Shown here piece after piece: positions 1 to 6,304 of a stretch of DNA of 8,148 nucleotides. A program made the translations under genes and the position numbers. Under the pieces are notes generated by a model that worked only from the letters and a program-made list of their open reading frames with translations, was not told the origin of the DNA and ran no database searches. Within the stretch, counting starts at the first letter, position 1. Each line of letters begins with the position of its first letter. The stretch covers positions 1 to 8,148 of the forward strand of contig JAFSUV010000255.1 in the NCBI GenBank assembly GCA_017450425.1, written 5' to 3'. Origin of the DNA: Kiritimatiellia bacterium. Its GTDB lineage: Bacteria > Verrucomicrobiota > Kiritimatiellia > RFP12 > UBA3636.

Positions 1-618
1 GAGGCCCGCGACGACTTCGTTGCGGCCCTCCGCAAATGCAGCGGCTCGGATCGCGTCGCCGTGCTGGGATTCATCATGCAAATGGATTTTTCGCTCGACG
101 ACAAGGCTTCCGCGGAGCGCCACGCCAAGGAAACGCTTATGATCGATCCCGACCATTCGTTTGCAAATTACATCATGGGTTCGATCACGCTCGGTCGCGA
201 GCAGTACGCCTCGGCGGAGGCGTATCTCACGCGTTCGCTTTCCGGCGATCCGGGTTTCGTCCCGGCGATGAACGACCTCGCCATGGTGCAGCATGCGGTC
301 CGCAAGGACGACGAAGCGGAGGCGACGGTGCGCCGTCTGCTTTCCATCCGGCGCGATTTGTACAGCGCCTGGGACACGCTCGGTCTCGTGCTTCTCGCGA
401 AGGACGACGCCAACGGCGCGTTTTCGGCGTTCGAGACCGCGCTGCAGCTGGAGGACAACGATCCGCGCGTTCTGCTGCATGTCGCGATGGCCCTCGCCGC
501 CAAGGGCGACATGGAAGCGGCCAGGACGCGCGCCGCCACTCTCTACGCAAGCGCATACGTGTTTACGGGCCAGGACGCGCGCGATTTCGAGAACTTGCGC
601 CGGAAGTTGAAAAAGTGA
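1..618 (+). CDS. TPR-repeat protein, C-terminal part (5' end outside window)
   Basis: The frame is open from base 1 (E-A-R-D-D-F...) to TGA at 616-618, giving 205 residues of a protein whose start lies upstream. It contains consecutive 34-residue tetratricopeptide units at about residues 50-83, 84-117 and 119-152, plus a fourth, less regular one from about 153. Each shows the expected small and hydrophobic pattern, for example Y-I-M-G-S with A-S-A-E-A-Y-L in the first, W-D-T-L-G in the third and A-L-A-A-K-G-D in the fourth. An earlier unit near residues 1-48 is likely but less clear. TPRs form helical scaffolds for protein binding, so a specific role cannot be assigned. No catalytic motif is visible. 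The stop codon overlaps the murI start (TGATG), which suggests one operon with translational coupling. A GTG at 61-63 is only an internal codon, because the reading frame continues upstream without a stop. Confidence 0.85.
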   Translation, partial: EARDDFVAALRKCSGSDRVAVLGFIMQMDFSLDDKASAERHAKETLMIDPDHSFANYIMGSITLGREQYASAEAYLTRSLSGDPGFVPAMNDLAMVQHAVRKDDEAEATVRRLLSIRRDLYSAWDTLGLVLLAKDDANGAFSAFETALQLEDNDPRVLLHVAMALAAKGDMEAARTRAATLYASAYVFTGQDARDFENLRRKLKK

Positions 619-1340
619 TGAATGGCGATGCGCCGGCTTGCCGCGACGAAAACGCGCCCCTGCCTTGCGTGGGGATGTTCGACAGCGGCGTCGGCGGTCT
701 TTCGGTTGCCCGGGCGTTTTTGAAGCTCCGTCCGGGCGCCCGTGTGCGCTACGTCGCCGATTGGGAGCATTGCCCGTACGGGGCGCTGCCCGGCGAGATT
801 GTGCTCGGGCGCGCGCTCGCCATATCGCGCGAACTTGCCGCGGCGGGATGCAACCCGATCGTGGTGGCGTGCAACACCGCTTCTGCGGTCGCGCTTGCCG
901 GCATCCGCGCCGCGCTGCCGGATACCGGCATCGTCGGGATGGAGCCTGCGATCAAACCGGCGGCGGCGCTTTCCCGCAATGGCCGCGTGGGCGTGCTCGC
1001 CACGGCGCATACGCTCTCCGGCGGTCTCTTTCGCGGCACCATGTGCAAATTCGCCCGCGGCGTACGGGTGATCGAGGCCGAAGGCGCCGGTCTCGTCGAA
1101 CTCGTGGAGAACGGCGAGCTTGACACCCCGCGCGCCCGCAGCATGGTGGCGAAGGCGCTCGCGCCGCTGCTCGAAGGAGGATGCGACACGATCGCTCTCG
1201 CCTGCACGCACTACCCTGCCCTCTTGCCCGCGATGCGCGCCGTCGCGCCGGGCGTACTGTTCGTTGACCCGGCCGAAGCCGTAGCGCAGAGAGTGGCCGC
1301 GCTCTACGACCGCGCCGCCGGGAGGAGTGAGCACAAATGA
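618..1340 (+). CDS. murI: glutamate racemase
   Basis: This enzyme interconverts L- and D-glutamate in the cytoplasm without a cofactor and supplies the D-Glu of the peptidoglycan stem peptide. The 240-residue product has the family landmarks in order: F-D-S-G-V-G-G (Asp22, Ser23), C-P-Y-G at 52-55, V-A-C-N-T-A-S with catalytic Cys85, G-M-E-P-A-I-K-P at 107-114, and A-C-T-H-Y-P with catalytic Cys196 and His198. Many homologues have G-C-T-H-Y at the second site; here the first residue is Ala. The length is slightly short but within the usual 240-290. I chose ATG 618, which overlaps the upstream stop as TGATG; no strong Shine-Dalgarno is present, consistent with coupled re-initiation. GTG at 615 is an alternative start. 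The open frame extends upstream to 36, but that part lies over the TPR gene and is a shadow. The stop overlaps the lpxB start (ATGA). Confidence 0.95.
   Translation: MNGDAPACRDENAPLPCVGMFDSGVGGLSVARAFLKLRPGARVRYVADWEHCPYGALPGEIVLGRALAISRELAAAGCNPIVVACNTASAVALAGIRAALPDTGIVGMEPAIKPAAALSRNGRVGVLATAHTLSGGLFRGTMCKFARGVRVIEAEGAGLVELVENGELDTPRARSMVAKALAPLLEGGCDTIALACTHYPALLPAMRAVAPGVLFVDPAEAVAQRVAALYDRAAGRSEHK
1321..1327 (+). promoter_or_regulatory. Shine-Dalgarno of lpxB
   Basis: GGAGGAG lies inside the last codons of murI and ends 9 bases before the lpxB ATG at 1337. It is one of the strongest ribosome binding sites in the window and supports that start over later in-frame ATGs at about codons 17-18, which would remove part of the conserved N-terminal strand before G-E-V-S-G-D. 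Confidence 0.8.
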
Positions 1341-2527
1341 GCGCTTCGTCTCCATCGTGCGACCAAGACCGCCCGCTGCGCCTCATGATGTGCGCCGGCG
1401 AGGTTTCAGGCGACTTGTACGCCGCCGCGCTTTTGCGCGAGCTGCGCCGCCTCGCGGCACCGCGCCAAATCGAAGTCTTCGGCATCGGCGGCGACTCGCT
1501 TGCGGCGGAGGGCGCGTCGCTCCGCGCACACGTCTCGCAAACCGGCGTCATCGGCCTTTGGGAAGTGGCGAAGCGGTTCCGCTTTTTTTCGCGCCTTCTG
1601 TCGCGGCTTGAAGGCGACCTCGACAAAATGCGTCCGGATGCGCTCGTGACGGTTGACTATCCCGGCATGAACCTCCGGCTTGCGCGCAAAGCGAAGGCGA
1701 AGGGCATTCCGGCGATTCACTGGGTTTGCCCGCAAGTTTGGGCGTGGCGTCGCGGACGAATCCCGAAGGTTGCGGCGAGTCTCGACATGCTCATGGCGTT
1801 TTTCCCGTTCGAGCCGCCCCTCTTCGCCGGAACCGGGCTGGACGTGCGGTTCAGCGGCCATCCGCTCGTTGACCAGATCGAAGAGTTCAGGCGATCTGAA
1901 AAACCAGACCTGCCGTGGGGCAAAGGAACGAAAATCGCGCTTTTCGCGGGAAGCCGACCGGCCGAGGTGCGCAGACTCCTTCCTGTCGTGCTTGCCGGCG
2001 CCGCGCTGGCGCAGCGCGACCTCGGCGAATGCTCCTTTATCCTCCCCGCGCCGGACGAAGCGCGCGCGGCCGATCTCCGCGCGGGGATCGCATCCGCGCG
2101 GCTGAAGCCGGAGCGCGCGGCCGTGGTGACAGGGCGCTCCCGCCAGGTGCTCTCGGAGGCGCGGGCCGCCATCGTAAAGAGCGGCACCGCGACGCTCGAA
2201 GCCGCGCTGCTGCGTTGCCCGCACGCCATCGTTTACCGCGTAAGCGAGCCGACGTATCGCATAATGAAGCGGCTGCTCACCGGTGTGCGCCATATCGGCC
2301 TGCCGAACATCGTCGCCGGAAGAACCGTTTGCCGGGAACTGATCCAGCACGACGCCACGCCGGAGAACATCGCCGCCGAACTTGTGGCGCTTTGTTCCGA
2401 CGGCGAGCGCCGCGCTGCCGCGCTCGCGGCCTTTTCCGGGATCCGCGAAACGCTCGGCGGCGAAGGCGCGACCCGCCGGGCGGCGCAAATGATCGCCGGG
2501 GCGCTGCAAGCGCGCGGAAAGATGTGA
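1337..2527 (+). CDS. lpxB: lipid-A-disaccharide synthase
   Basis: LpxB is a GT-B fold, GT19 family glycosyltransferase. It joins UDP-2,3-diacylglucosamine and lipid X to form the lipid A disaccharide on the inner face of the inner membrane. The 396-residue product is of normal length. Diagnostic segments are C-A-G-E-V-S-G-D (19-26), G-I-G-G-D (about 51-55), V-I-G-L-W-E-V, V-D-Y-P-G-M-N, W-V-C-P-Q-V-W-A-W-R, F-F-P-F-E, S-G-H-P-L-V-D (173-179), F-A-G-S-R-P-A-E-V, K-S-G-T-A-T-L-E-A (281-289) and I-G-L-P-N-I-V-A-G. The family often has G-S-R-x-x-E-I at the nucleotide site; here it is G-S-R-P-A-E-V. ATG 1337 overlaps the murI stop (ATGA) and is preceded by GGAGGAG. Its presence implies lipid A-type LPS, so the host is a diderm. 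The TGA at 2525-2527 is 11 bases before the preferred start of the next gene. Confidence 0.96.
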   Translation: MSASSPSCDQDRPLRLMMCAGEVSGDLYAAALLRELRRLAAPRQIEVFGIGGDSLAAEGASLRAHVSQTGVIGLWEVAKRFRFFSRLLSRLEGDLDKMRPDALVTVDYPGMNLRLARKAKAKGIPAIHWVCPQVWAWRRGRIPKVAASLDMLMAFFPFEPPLFAGTGLDVRFSGHPLVDQIEEFRRSEKPDLPWGKGTKIALFAGSRPAEVRRLLPVVLAGAALAQRDLGECSFILPAPDEARAADLRAGIASARLKPERAAVVTGRSRQVLSEARAAIVKSGTATLEAALLRCPHAIVYRVSEPTYRIMKRLLTGVRHIGLPNIVAGRTVCRELIQHDATPENIAAELVALCSDGERRAAALAAFSGIRETLGGEGATRRAAQMIAGALQARGKM

Positions 2528-2538
2528 CGGGGCTGGCG

Positions 2539-4224
2539 ATGGCGTCGATTTCCCGCACTGCACCGGCCGCCGCGGCGGCGCTCCTCGCAGCCGCCGTAGC
2601 CGCCCGCGCACTCCCGGCATGGTTCCCGGAGTTCGGCGACGAAGCGGCCGTGCCGTCGGCAGGCGTGGCGTTTGCGGTCATGTCGGGCGCCGTCCAGCTC
2701 CCCGCGCCGCCGCCGGAAATCCGGATTTGGAAATTGACGCGCGGTTCGGAGGAATGGACGGAAGAGCGGGCGGACGCGACGGAACTTTGGCGCACGGCGC
2801 AGACCATGGGCACTTGGCGCGACTCCGGCGGCAACATCCTCGTCGCGGCGCGCGCCGTGTCGCATCTTCCGCCGGCTCTGGCAGAAGCCGGAGACATCGC
2901 GCAGCAGGATTTCGAACGCTTTTTCTCCGATCCCGGAAATGCGCTCGCTCCCGGCAGCACGGGCGAGGAAATCGCACCTTGGATCGAGCGGTTCACCGGA
3001 CTTGCCGTTTCCGAAAAACCGCAACTGCTCGAGTTGCACCCTTCGCGCTTCGCAAAAGTTTGGGAATTCCGTTTTTCCGATGGTGCGACTTTGGCTTGGG
3101 CGGTGCGCCTCAACGCCGCGCGCAGGGGTGCAGCGGAGACGCCGCGCGAATGGTTCGTCTTCGCGCTCCGTCTCGCCGCCGCGCCGCGTCCGGCAGAAGC
3201 GCGGGAAACGGTGCGTGTCCTGCGGCGGGACCTTGTCGGCTCCTTGCGGGCGTACGGTCTGCGCCGGGCGGAGGCGGAGCGCGAAAGGACGCCGATCGCC
3301 GGCGAAGGCGAGCCGCTCGAAGACGAACGGCGGCGGCAGGCCCGCGCAAGCGTGGAAGCGCTCGACGACTGGTGGTACATGGAGTCGGAGCACTACATAC
3401 TGCTCTCGGATGCGCCGGGCGGCGAGCGCCGGGCGGATGCGCTCCTGTCGGAGTTGGAGGCGCTGCGTCCGTACTACAAAGCCGCAATCCCGCCTTTTGA
3501 ACGGACGGTTGAAAGTTCGTCCGTCATCCGCGTGTTCCGCAACGACGAAGACTATGTCGCGTACCTGTCGCAGTCCGATACGGGGCTTGATCCCGCAGCG
3601 ACCGCCGGCATTTTTTCCAGTGCGCGGCGCGAGCTCGTGATACGCCCCGCACGGCGCGGATCGACGATCGACGCCGGCGCCGTGGCGCGGCACGAGGGTT
3701 TCCACCAGTACGTTTTCGCCGCATGGGGCGGCGTAGCGCCGTCGATATGGTTCAACGAGGGCTATGCCGAGTTTTTCGCGTCGTTCCGCGACACGGGCGG
3801 CGGCTCTTTCGAGTGGGCAGAAACGAAGAGCGAAATCGACACCCTCGAACGGTTGGCCAATGCGGACGGCATTGACTGGACCGCGCTCCTCCACAATCTC
3901 GTGCTGTGGGATCAGGCGACGTTCTACAACCCGCCTTTCCACGATGGCGCGGCCACGAGTTACGCGCTTGCGTACGGCATTGCCTATTTTCTGGAGAGGG
4001 GCGCCCCGTTCGTCCGCAACAAGCCGTACCGCGACATCGTGCCGAAGTATGTCGAAACGATGGAACGGACCGGGGATCCGCTGCGGGCCACGGCCGAAGC
4101 CTTCAGGCTTGGCAGGCGCGGGGACGACACCGCCTTTCTCGCCAAGTTCGCCCGCGACATGCGGGAGTTTTTCCGCTCTTCTTCCGCCCGCCGCAACGCC
4201 CGCCGCCTTCAGCCCGTTCCGTAG
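2539..4224 (+). CDS. predicted secreted gluzincin-type zinc metallopeptidase (DUF1570-like)
   Basis: The predicted product has 561 residues. Residues 1-24 look like a Sec signal peptide: Arg6, a long Ala/Leu/Val core, and A-R-A before a likely cleavage after Ala24, so export is probable. The catalytic signature is H385-E-G-F-H389, followed 18 residues later by E407 in N-E-G-Y-A-E-F-F. This is the HExxH...NExxAE layout of gluzincin metallopeptidases, in which two His and the distal Glu bind zinc and E386 would activate water. A segment around 275-330 (W-Y-M-E-S-E-H-Y-I-L-L-S-D, then L-R-P-Y-Y-K) resembles the region before the active site in DUF1570-like proteins. The N-terminal 250 residues match nothing I recognise. 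Substrate unknown. ATG 2539 is preferred (ACGGGG at 2527-2532 upstream, compact signal peptide). GTG 2524, overlapping the lpxB stop, is an in-frame alternative. Its position behind lpxB suggests an envelope role, which is inference. Confidence 0.8.
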   Translation: MASISRTAPAAAAALLAAAVAARALPAWFPEFGDEAAVPSAGVAFAVMSGAVQLPAPPPEIRIWKLTRGSEEWTEERADATELWRTAQTMGTWRDSGGNILVAARAVSHLPPALAEAGDIAQQDFERFFSDPGNALAPGSTGEEIAPWIERFTGLAVSEKPQLLELHPSRFAKVWEFRFSDGATLAWAVRLNAARRGAAETPREWFVFALRLAAAPRPAEARETVRVLRRDLVGSLRAYGLRRAEAERERTPIAGEGEPLEDERRRQARASVEALDDWWYMESEHYILLSDAPGGERRADALLSELEALRPYYKAAIPPFERTVESSSVIRVFRNDEDYVAYLSQSDTGLDPAATAGIFSSARRELVIRPARRGSTIDAGAVARHEGFHQYVFAAWGGVAPSIWFNEGYAEFFASFRDTGGGSFEWAETKSEIDTLERLANADGIDWTALLHNLVLWDQATFYNPPFHDGAATSYALAYGIAYFLERGAPFVRNKPYRDIVPKYVETMERTGDPLRATAEAFRLGRRGDDTAFLAKFARDMREFFRSSSARRNARRLQPVP

Positions 4225-4230
4225 TATAAT
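4225..4230 (+). promoter_or_regulatory. possible -10 element of the NfeD-like gene
   Basis: A perfect TATAAT directly follows the peptidase stop codon (TAG 4222-4224), in otherwise very GC-rich DNA, 28 bases before the next start codon. Initiation near 4237 would leave a leader of about 20 bases. No recognisable -35 hexamer lies 16-18 bases upstream (GCCGCC at 4202-4207), so the call rests on the -10 and its position only. Confidence 0.4.
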
Positions 4231-4242
4231 CCCCGTCGTCAA

Positions 4243-4249
4243 AGAGGAG
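4243..4249 (+). promoter_or_regulatory. Shine-Dalgarno of the NfeD-like gene
   Basis: AGAGGAG ends 8 bases before ATG 4258. It fixes that start, since the frame has no comparably placed earlier start codon. Confidence 0.8.
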
Positions 4250-4257
4250 ACTAAAAG

Positions 4258-4833
4258 ATGTTTCTCGAAAACCTGTTTCTCGGATTCGCCACCGTAGGCG
4301 GCGTCCTGTTTGTGCTGCGCACCGCCATGCTCTTCCTTGGCTGGGGCGGCGGCGATCCCGCCGACCTCGGCGAAGTGCCGGATGGAGGCGCGGTGGATGT
4401 GTCCGATCCCGACGCCGCCCATTCTTCCGGCGGCGACTTCAGGTTGTTTTCGCTGCACGGGATGACGTCGTTCGCCTTCCTTTTCGGCCTTACAGGGTGG
4501 CTTGCCATGCGCGACGGCTCCCTGGGGCCTGGCCTTTCCACCTTGGCCGCGCTGGCCGTGGGTTTTGCCGCGATGTTCGCCACGGCGTGGATTTTCCGCA
4601 TGACTTCGCGTCTGCAATCGGACGGAACGGTCTCGATGGCAGATGCGGTCGGCGCTTCGGGCGTCATCTATCTCGGCATTCGCCCCGGAGCGACCGGGCA
4701 AGTCTCGGTCGTGGCGCGCGGTCAAAGCAAAATCTTCGACGCCAGGGCAAAAGACCCTTCCGAAGAGCTGCCGACCGGCACGCCCGTCACGGTCGTCGCC
4801 GCAGAAGAAATCCTCGTGGTGCAAAAGCGCTAG
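4258..4833 (+). CDS. small membrane protein with NfeD/YuaF-like C-terminal OB-fold domain
   Basis: The product has 191 residues. Three hydrophobic segments are visible: about 3-28, 64-82 and 90-115. A Gly/Asp-rich, poorly hydrophobic linker separates the first two (G-G-G-D-P-A-D-L-G-E-V-P and following). The C-terminal 65 residues have the beta-rich pattern of a NfeD-type OB-fold: V-G-A-S-G-V-I-Y, then G-A-T-G-Q-V-S-V-V, then L-P-T-G-T-P-V-T-V-V-A-A and a final I-L-V-V-Q-K. Proteins of this layout (YuaF, YqiJ, short NfeD) commonly accompany flotillin/SPFH proteins in membrane microdomains. No flotillin gene is next to it here, since the next gene is convergent. It has its own good ribosome binding site and possibly its own promoter. 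The fold assignment is from pattern, not a search, and the physiological role is unknown. Confidence 0.7.
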   Translation: MFLENLFLGFATVGGVLFVLRTAMLFLGWGGGDPADLGEVPDGGAVDVSDPDAAHSSGGDFRLFSLHGMTSFAFLFGLTGWLAMRDGSLGPGLSTLAALAVGFAAMFATAWIFRMTSRLQSDGTVSMADAVGASGVIYLGIRPGATGQVSVVARGQSKIFDARAKDPSEELPTGTPVTVVAAEEILVVQKR

Positions 4834-4844
4834 CAACGCGGCGC

Positions 4845-4872
4845 GGCGCGGGGCCGGCTAATCCGGCGCGCC
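4845..4872. terminator. possible shared terminator hairpin between convergent genes
   Basis: The 24-base gap between the stop codons at 4833 (plus) and 4858 (minus), extended into the end of the OMF gene, can fold. GGCGCG (4845-4850) pairs with CGCGCC (4867-4872), and CCGG (4854-4857) pairs with CCGG (4863-4866), around a CTAAT loop with a GGG bulge. There is no T-tract on either side, so it is not a classical intrinsic terminator. It may slow or block convergent transcription, or may simply reflect GC-rich sequence. Confidence 0.3.
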
Positions 4873-6291
4873 GCCGAGCGCCTTGTAGAGCGCTATCGCC
4901 GCCTCCGCCGCTTCGGCCTCGTTCTGTGCGAGGCTTTGGCGCGCCGAAAGGAGCGCCTGCCGACGCGAAATGACGTTTTCGTACGAGCCGGAACCGGCCT
5001 TCCAAAGCGAAAGCGCGGCGTCAAGGGCCTCCTCGTCCTTTTCGGCGGCAAACGCCAGATCCGGCTTGCGGCTTTGCGCCGCATCCACCCGCGTCCAGGC
5101 GTTTTGCGCCTCGTGGATCGCGGCGACCACCGCGTCGCGCCACGCGAGAAGCGCAGTGTCGGCCGCCGCGCGCGCTTTTTCCTCCGCTGCGGCGAGCGCG
5201 CCGCCGCGAAAGAGTGGTATCGAGACGGACGGCCCGATCGAGAGTTCCGTCGTGCGCGACCAGTCGTTCACGGAAGACGCGGAGACCGACACGCCGCCGG
5301 CGATGTTCACCGCCGGGTAGCGCGCCGCCCGTGCGCTGCCGATTTGCGCCGTTGCCGCGTGGAGCGTCGCCTCCGCCTTGAGTACGTCGGGGCGCCGCGC
5401 GACGACTTCGGCGGGCGTCGTTTCGGCGAGCGGAGGCGGCGCGGGGATGGCGCAAACCGCATCGCCGGACGGCGTTTCCGCGCCGCGAAGTTCCTCTTCC
5501 ATCGAAAACGGCGGCTTTGCGAGCAGTATTTCGATCGCCCGCGCGGCTGCGCTCGCAGCCGCCTCCCGATCCGCCACCGACGCCCGCGAAGAGGCTGCGG
5601 CCGCTTCGCTCGCCGCAAGGCCCGACCCTGCCGTGAGGCCGGCCTCGTCCTTGGAGCGCGCGATGTCGAGCGCTTCGCCGGCGAGATCGAGGTTGCCTCG
5701 CGAAATGGCGAGCATGGCCTCGGCAAGGCGAAGCTCAACGACTGCCGCCGCCATCTCGGACTGGAGCGACAGCCGGGCAAAACTCTCGTCGTGCTCTGTC
5801 GCCTCGTACTGCGCAAGCGCGGCTTCGGCCGCACGGCGGTTGGCGCCGAAGAGATCGATTTCCCAGCTGGCCTCGCCGCCGCCGCGCGCGGACCGGGCGC
5901 TTGACGACGGATCCAGCACGCGCGACGCCGCCGCCGACCCAGAGAGCCCCAGCGACGGACGCATCGCGGCGCGGGCGATCTCCAGAGTCGCACGCGCCTC
6001 GCGAACGCGCGAAACGGTTTGGGCGAGCGAAAGGTTTTCGCCGCAGACATCTTGCACCAGCCGCACGAGCAAAGGATCGTGCCAGCGCTGCCACCCTGAA
6101 TCGTTGCTGATGGATTCGGCGTCAGCCCGGCGGGCATCATCCGCGCCATGGCGAAATGCGGCAAACGATTCGATGCCGTCCGGTTGCGGACGCTCGAAGT
6201 CCGGCCCGAGCGTACACCCCGCAACTGCCGCCGCCGCAAGCGCGAATAGCGCCCTGTGGCGCGCTGCAAAAGTTTCGCCAAGGAGTTTCAT
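4858..6291 (-). CDS. RND-type outer-membrane factor lipoprotein, NodT/OprM family
   Basis: This is a TolC-like trimeric outer-membrane channel subunit that serves as the exit duct of tripartite efflux or export pumps. The 477-residue product begins with a lipoprotein signal: Arg11/Arg13, a hydrophobic stretch, and the lipobox V-A-G-C with lipidated Cys26. This runs into the family hallmark C-T-L-G-P-D-F-E-R-P. Further conserved blocks are W-E-I-D-L-F-G, A-R-R-P-D-V-L-K-A-E, G-S-A-R-A-A-R-Y-P, I-P-L-F-R-G-G and E-A-Q-N-A-W. Long alpha-helical, Ala/Glu-rich stretches fit the periplasmic barrel. The start at 6291 is supported by AGGAG 8 bases upstream. A longer open frame reaches further 5' but overlaps dapL and is a shadow. 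It lies 11 bases downstream of dapL and is probably co-transcribed with it. No membrane-fusion protein or RND pump gene is in the window, so its partner is unknown. Confidence 0.93.
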   Translation of the reverse strand: MKLLGETFAARHRALFALAAAAVAGCTLGPDFERPQPDGIESFAAFRHGADDARRADAESISNDSGWQRWHDPLLVRLVQDVCGENLSLAQTVSRVREARATLEIARAAMRPSLGLSGSAAASRVLDPSSSARSARGGGEASWEIDLFGANRRAAEAALAQYEATEHDESFARLSLQSEMAAAVVELRLAEAMLAISRGNLDLAGEALDIARSKDEAGLTAGSGLAASEAAAASSRASVADREAAASAAARAIEILLAKPPFSMEEELRGAETPSGDAVCAIPAPPPLAETTPAEVVARRPDVLKAEATLHAATAQIGSARAARYPAVNIAGGVSVSASSVNDWSRTTELSIGPSVSIPLFRGGALAAAEEKARAAADTALLAWRDAVVAAIHEAQNAWTRVDAAQSRKPDLAFAAEKDEEALDAALSLWKAGSGSYENVISRRQALLSARQSLAQNEAEAAEAAIALYKALGGAPD

Positions 6292-6299
6292 CGCCACGA

Positions 6300-6304
6300 C
6301 TCCT
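6300..6304 (-). promoter_or_regulatory. Shine-Dalgarno of the OMF gene, overlapping the dapL stop
   Basis: On the minus strand AGGAG occupies 6304-6300, 8 bases before ATG at 6291. Its first two bases are shared with the dapL stop codon TAG (6305-6303), so ribosomes ending on dapL sit directly on this site. That suggests coupled translation. Confidence 0.7.

Noticed and set aside
36..617. An N-terminal extension of murI upstream of 618.
   Set aside because: It lies over the TPR gene in another frame, is Arg/Gly-rich, and would put the conserved F-D-S-G-V-G-G far from the N-terminus, unlike the family.
2233..4836. An 867-codon open frame on the minus strand opposite lpxB, the peptidase and the NfeD-like gene.
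   Set aside because: It spans three genes with clear motifs on the other strand. In GC-rich DNA stops are rare in shadow frames, and its translation is Arg/Gly/Ala-rich with no motif.
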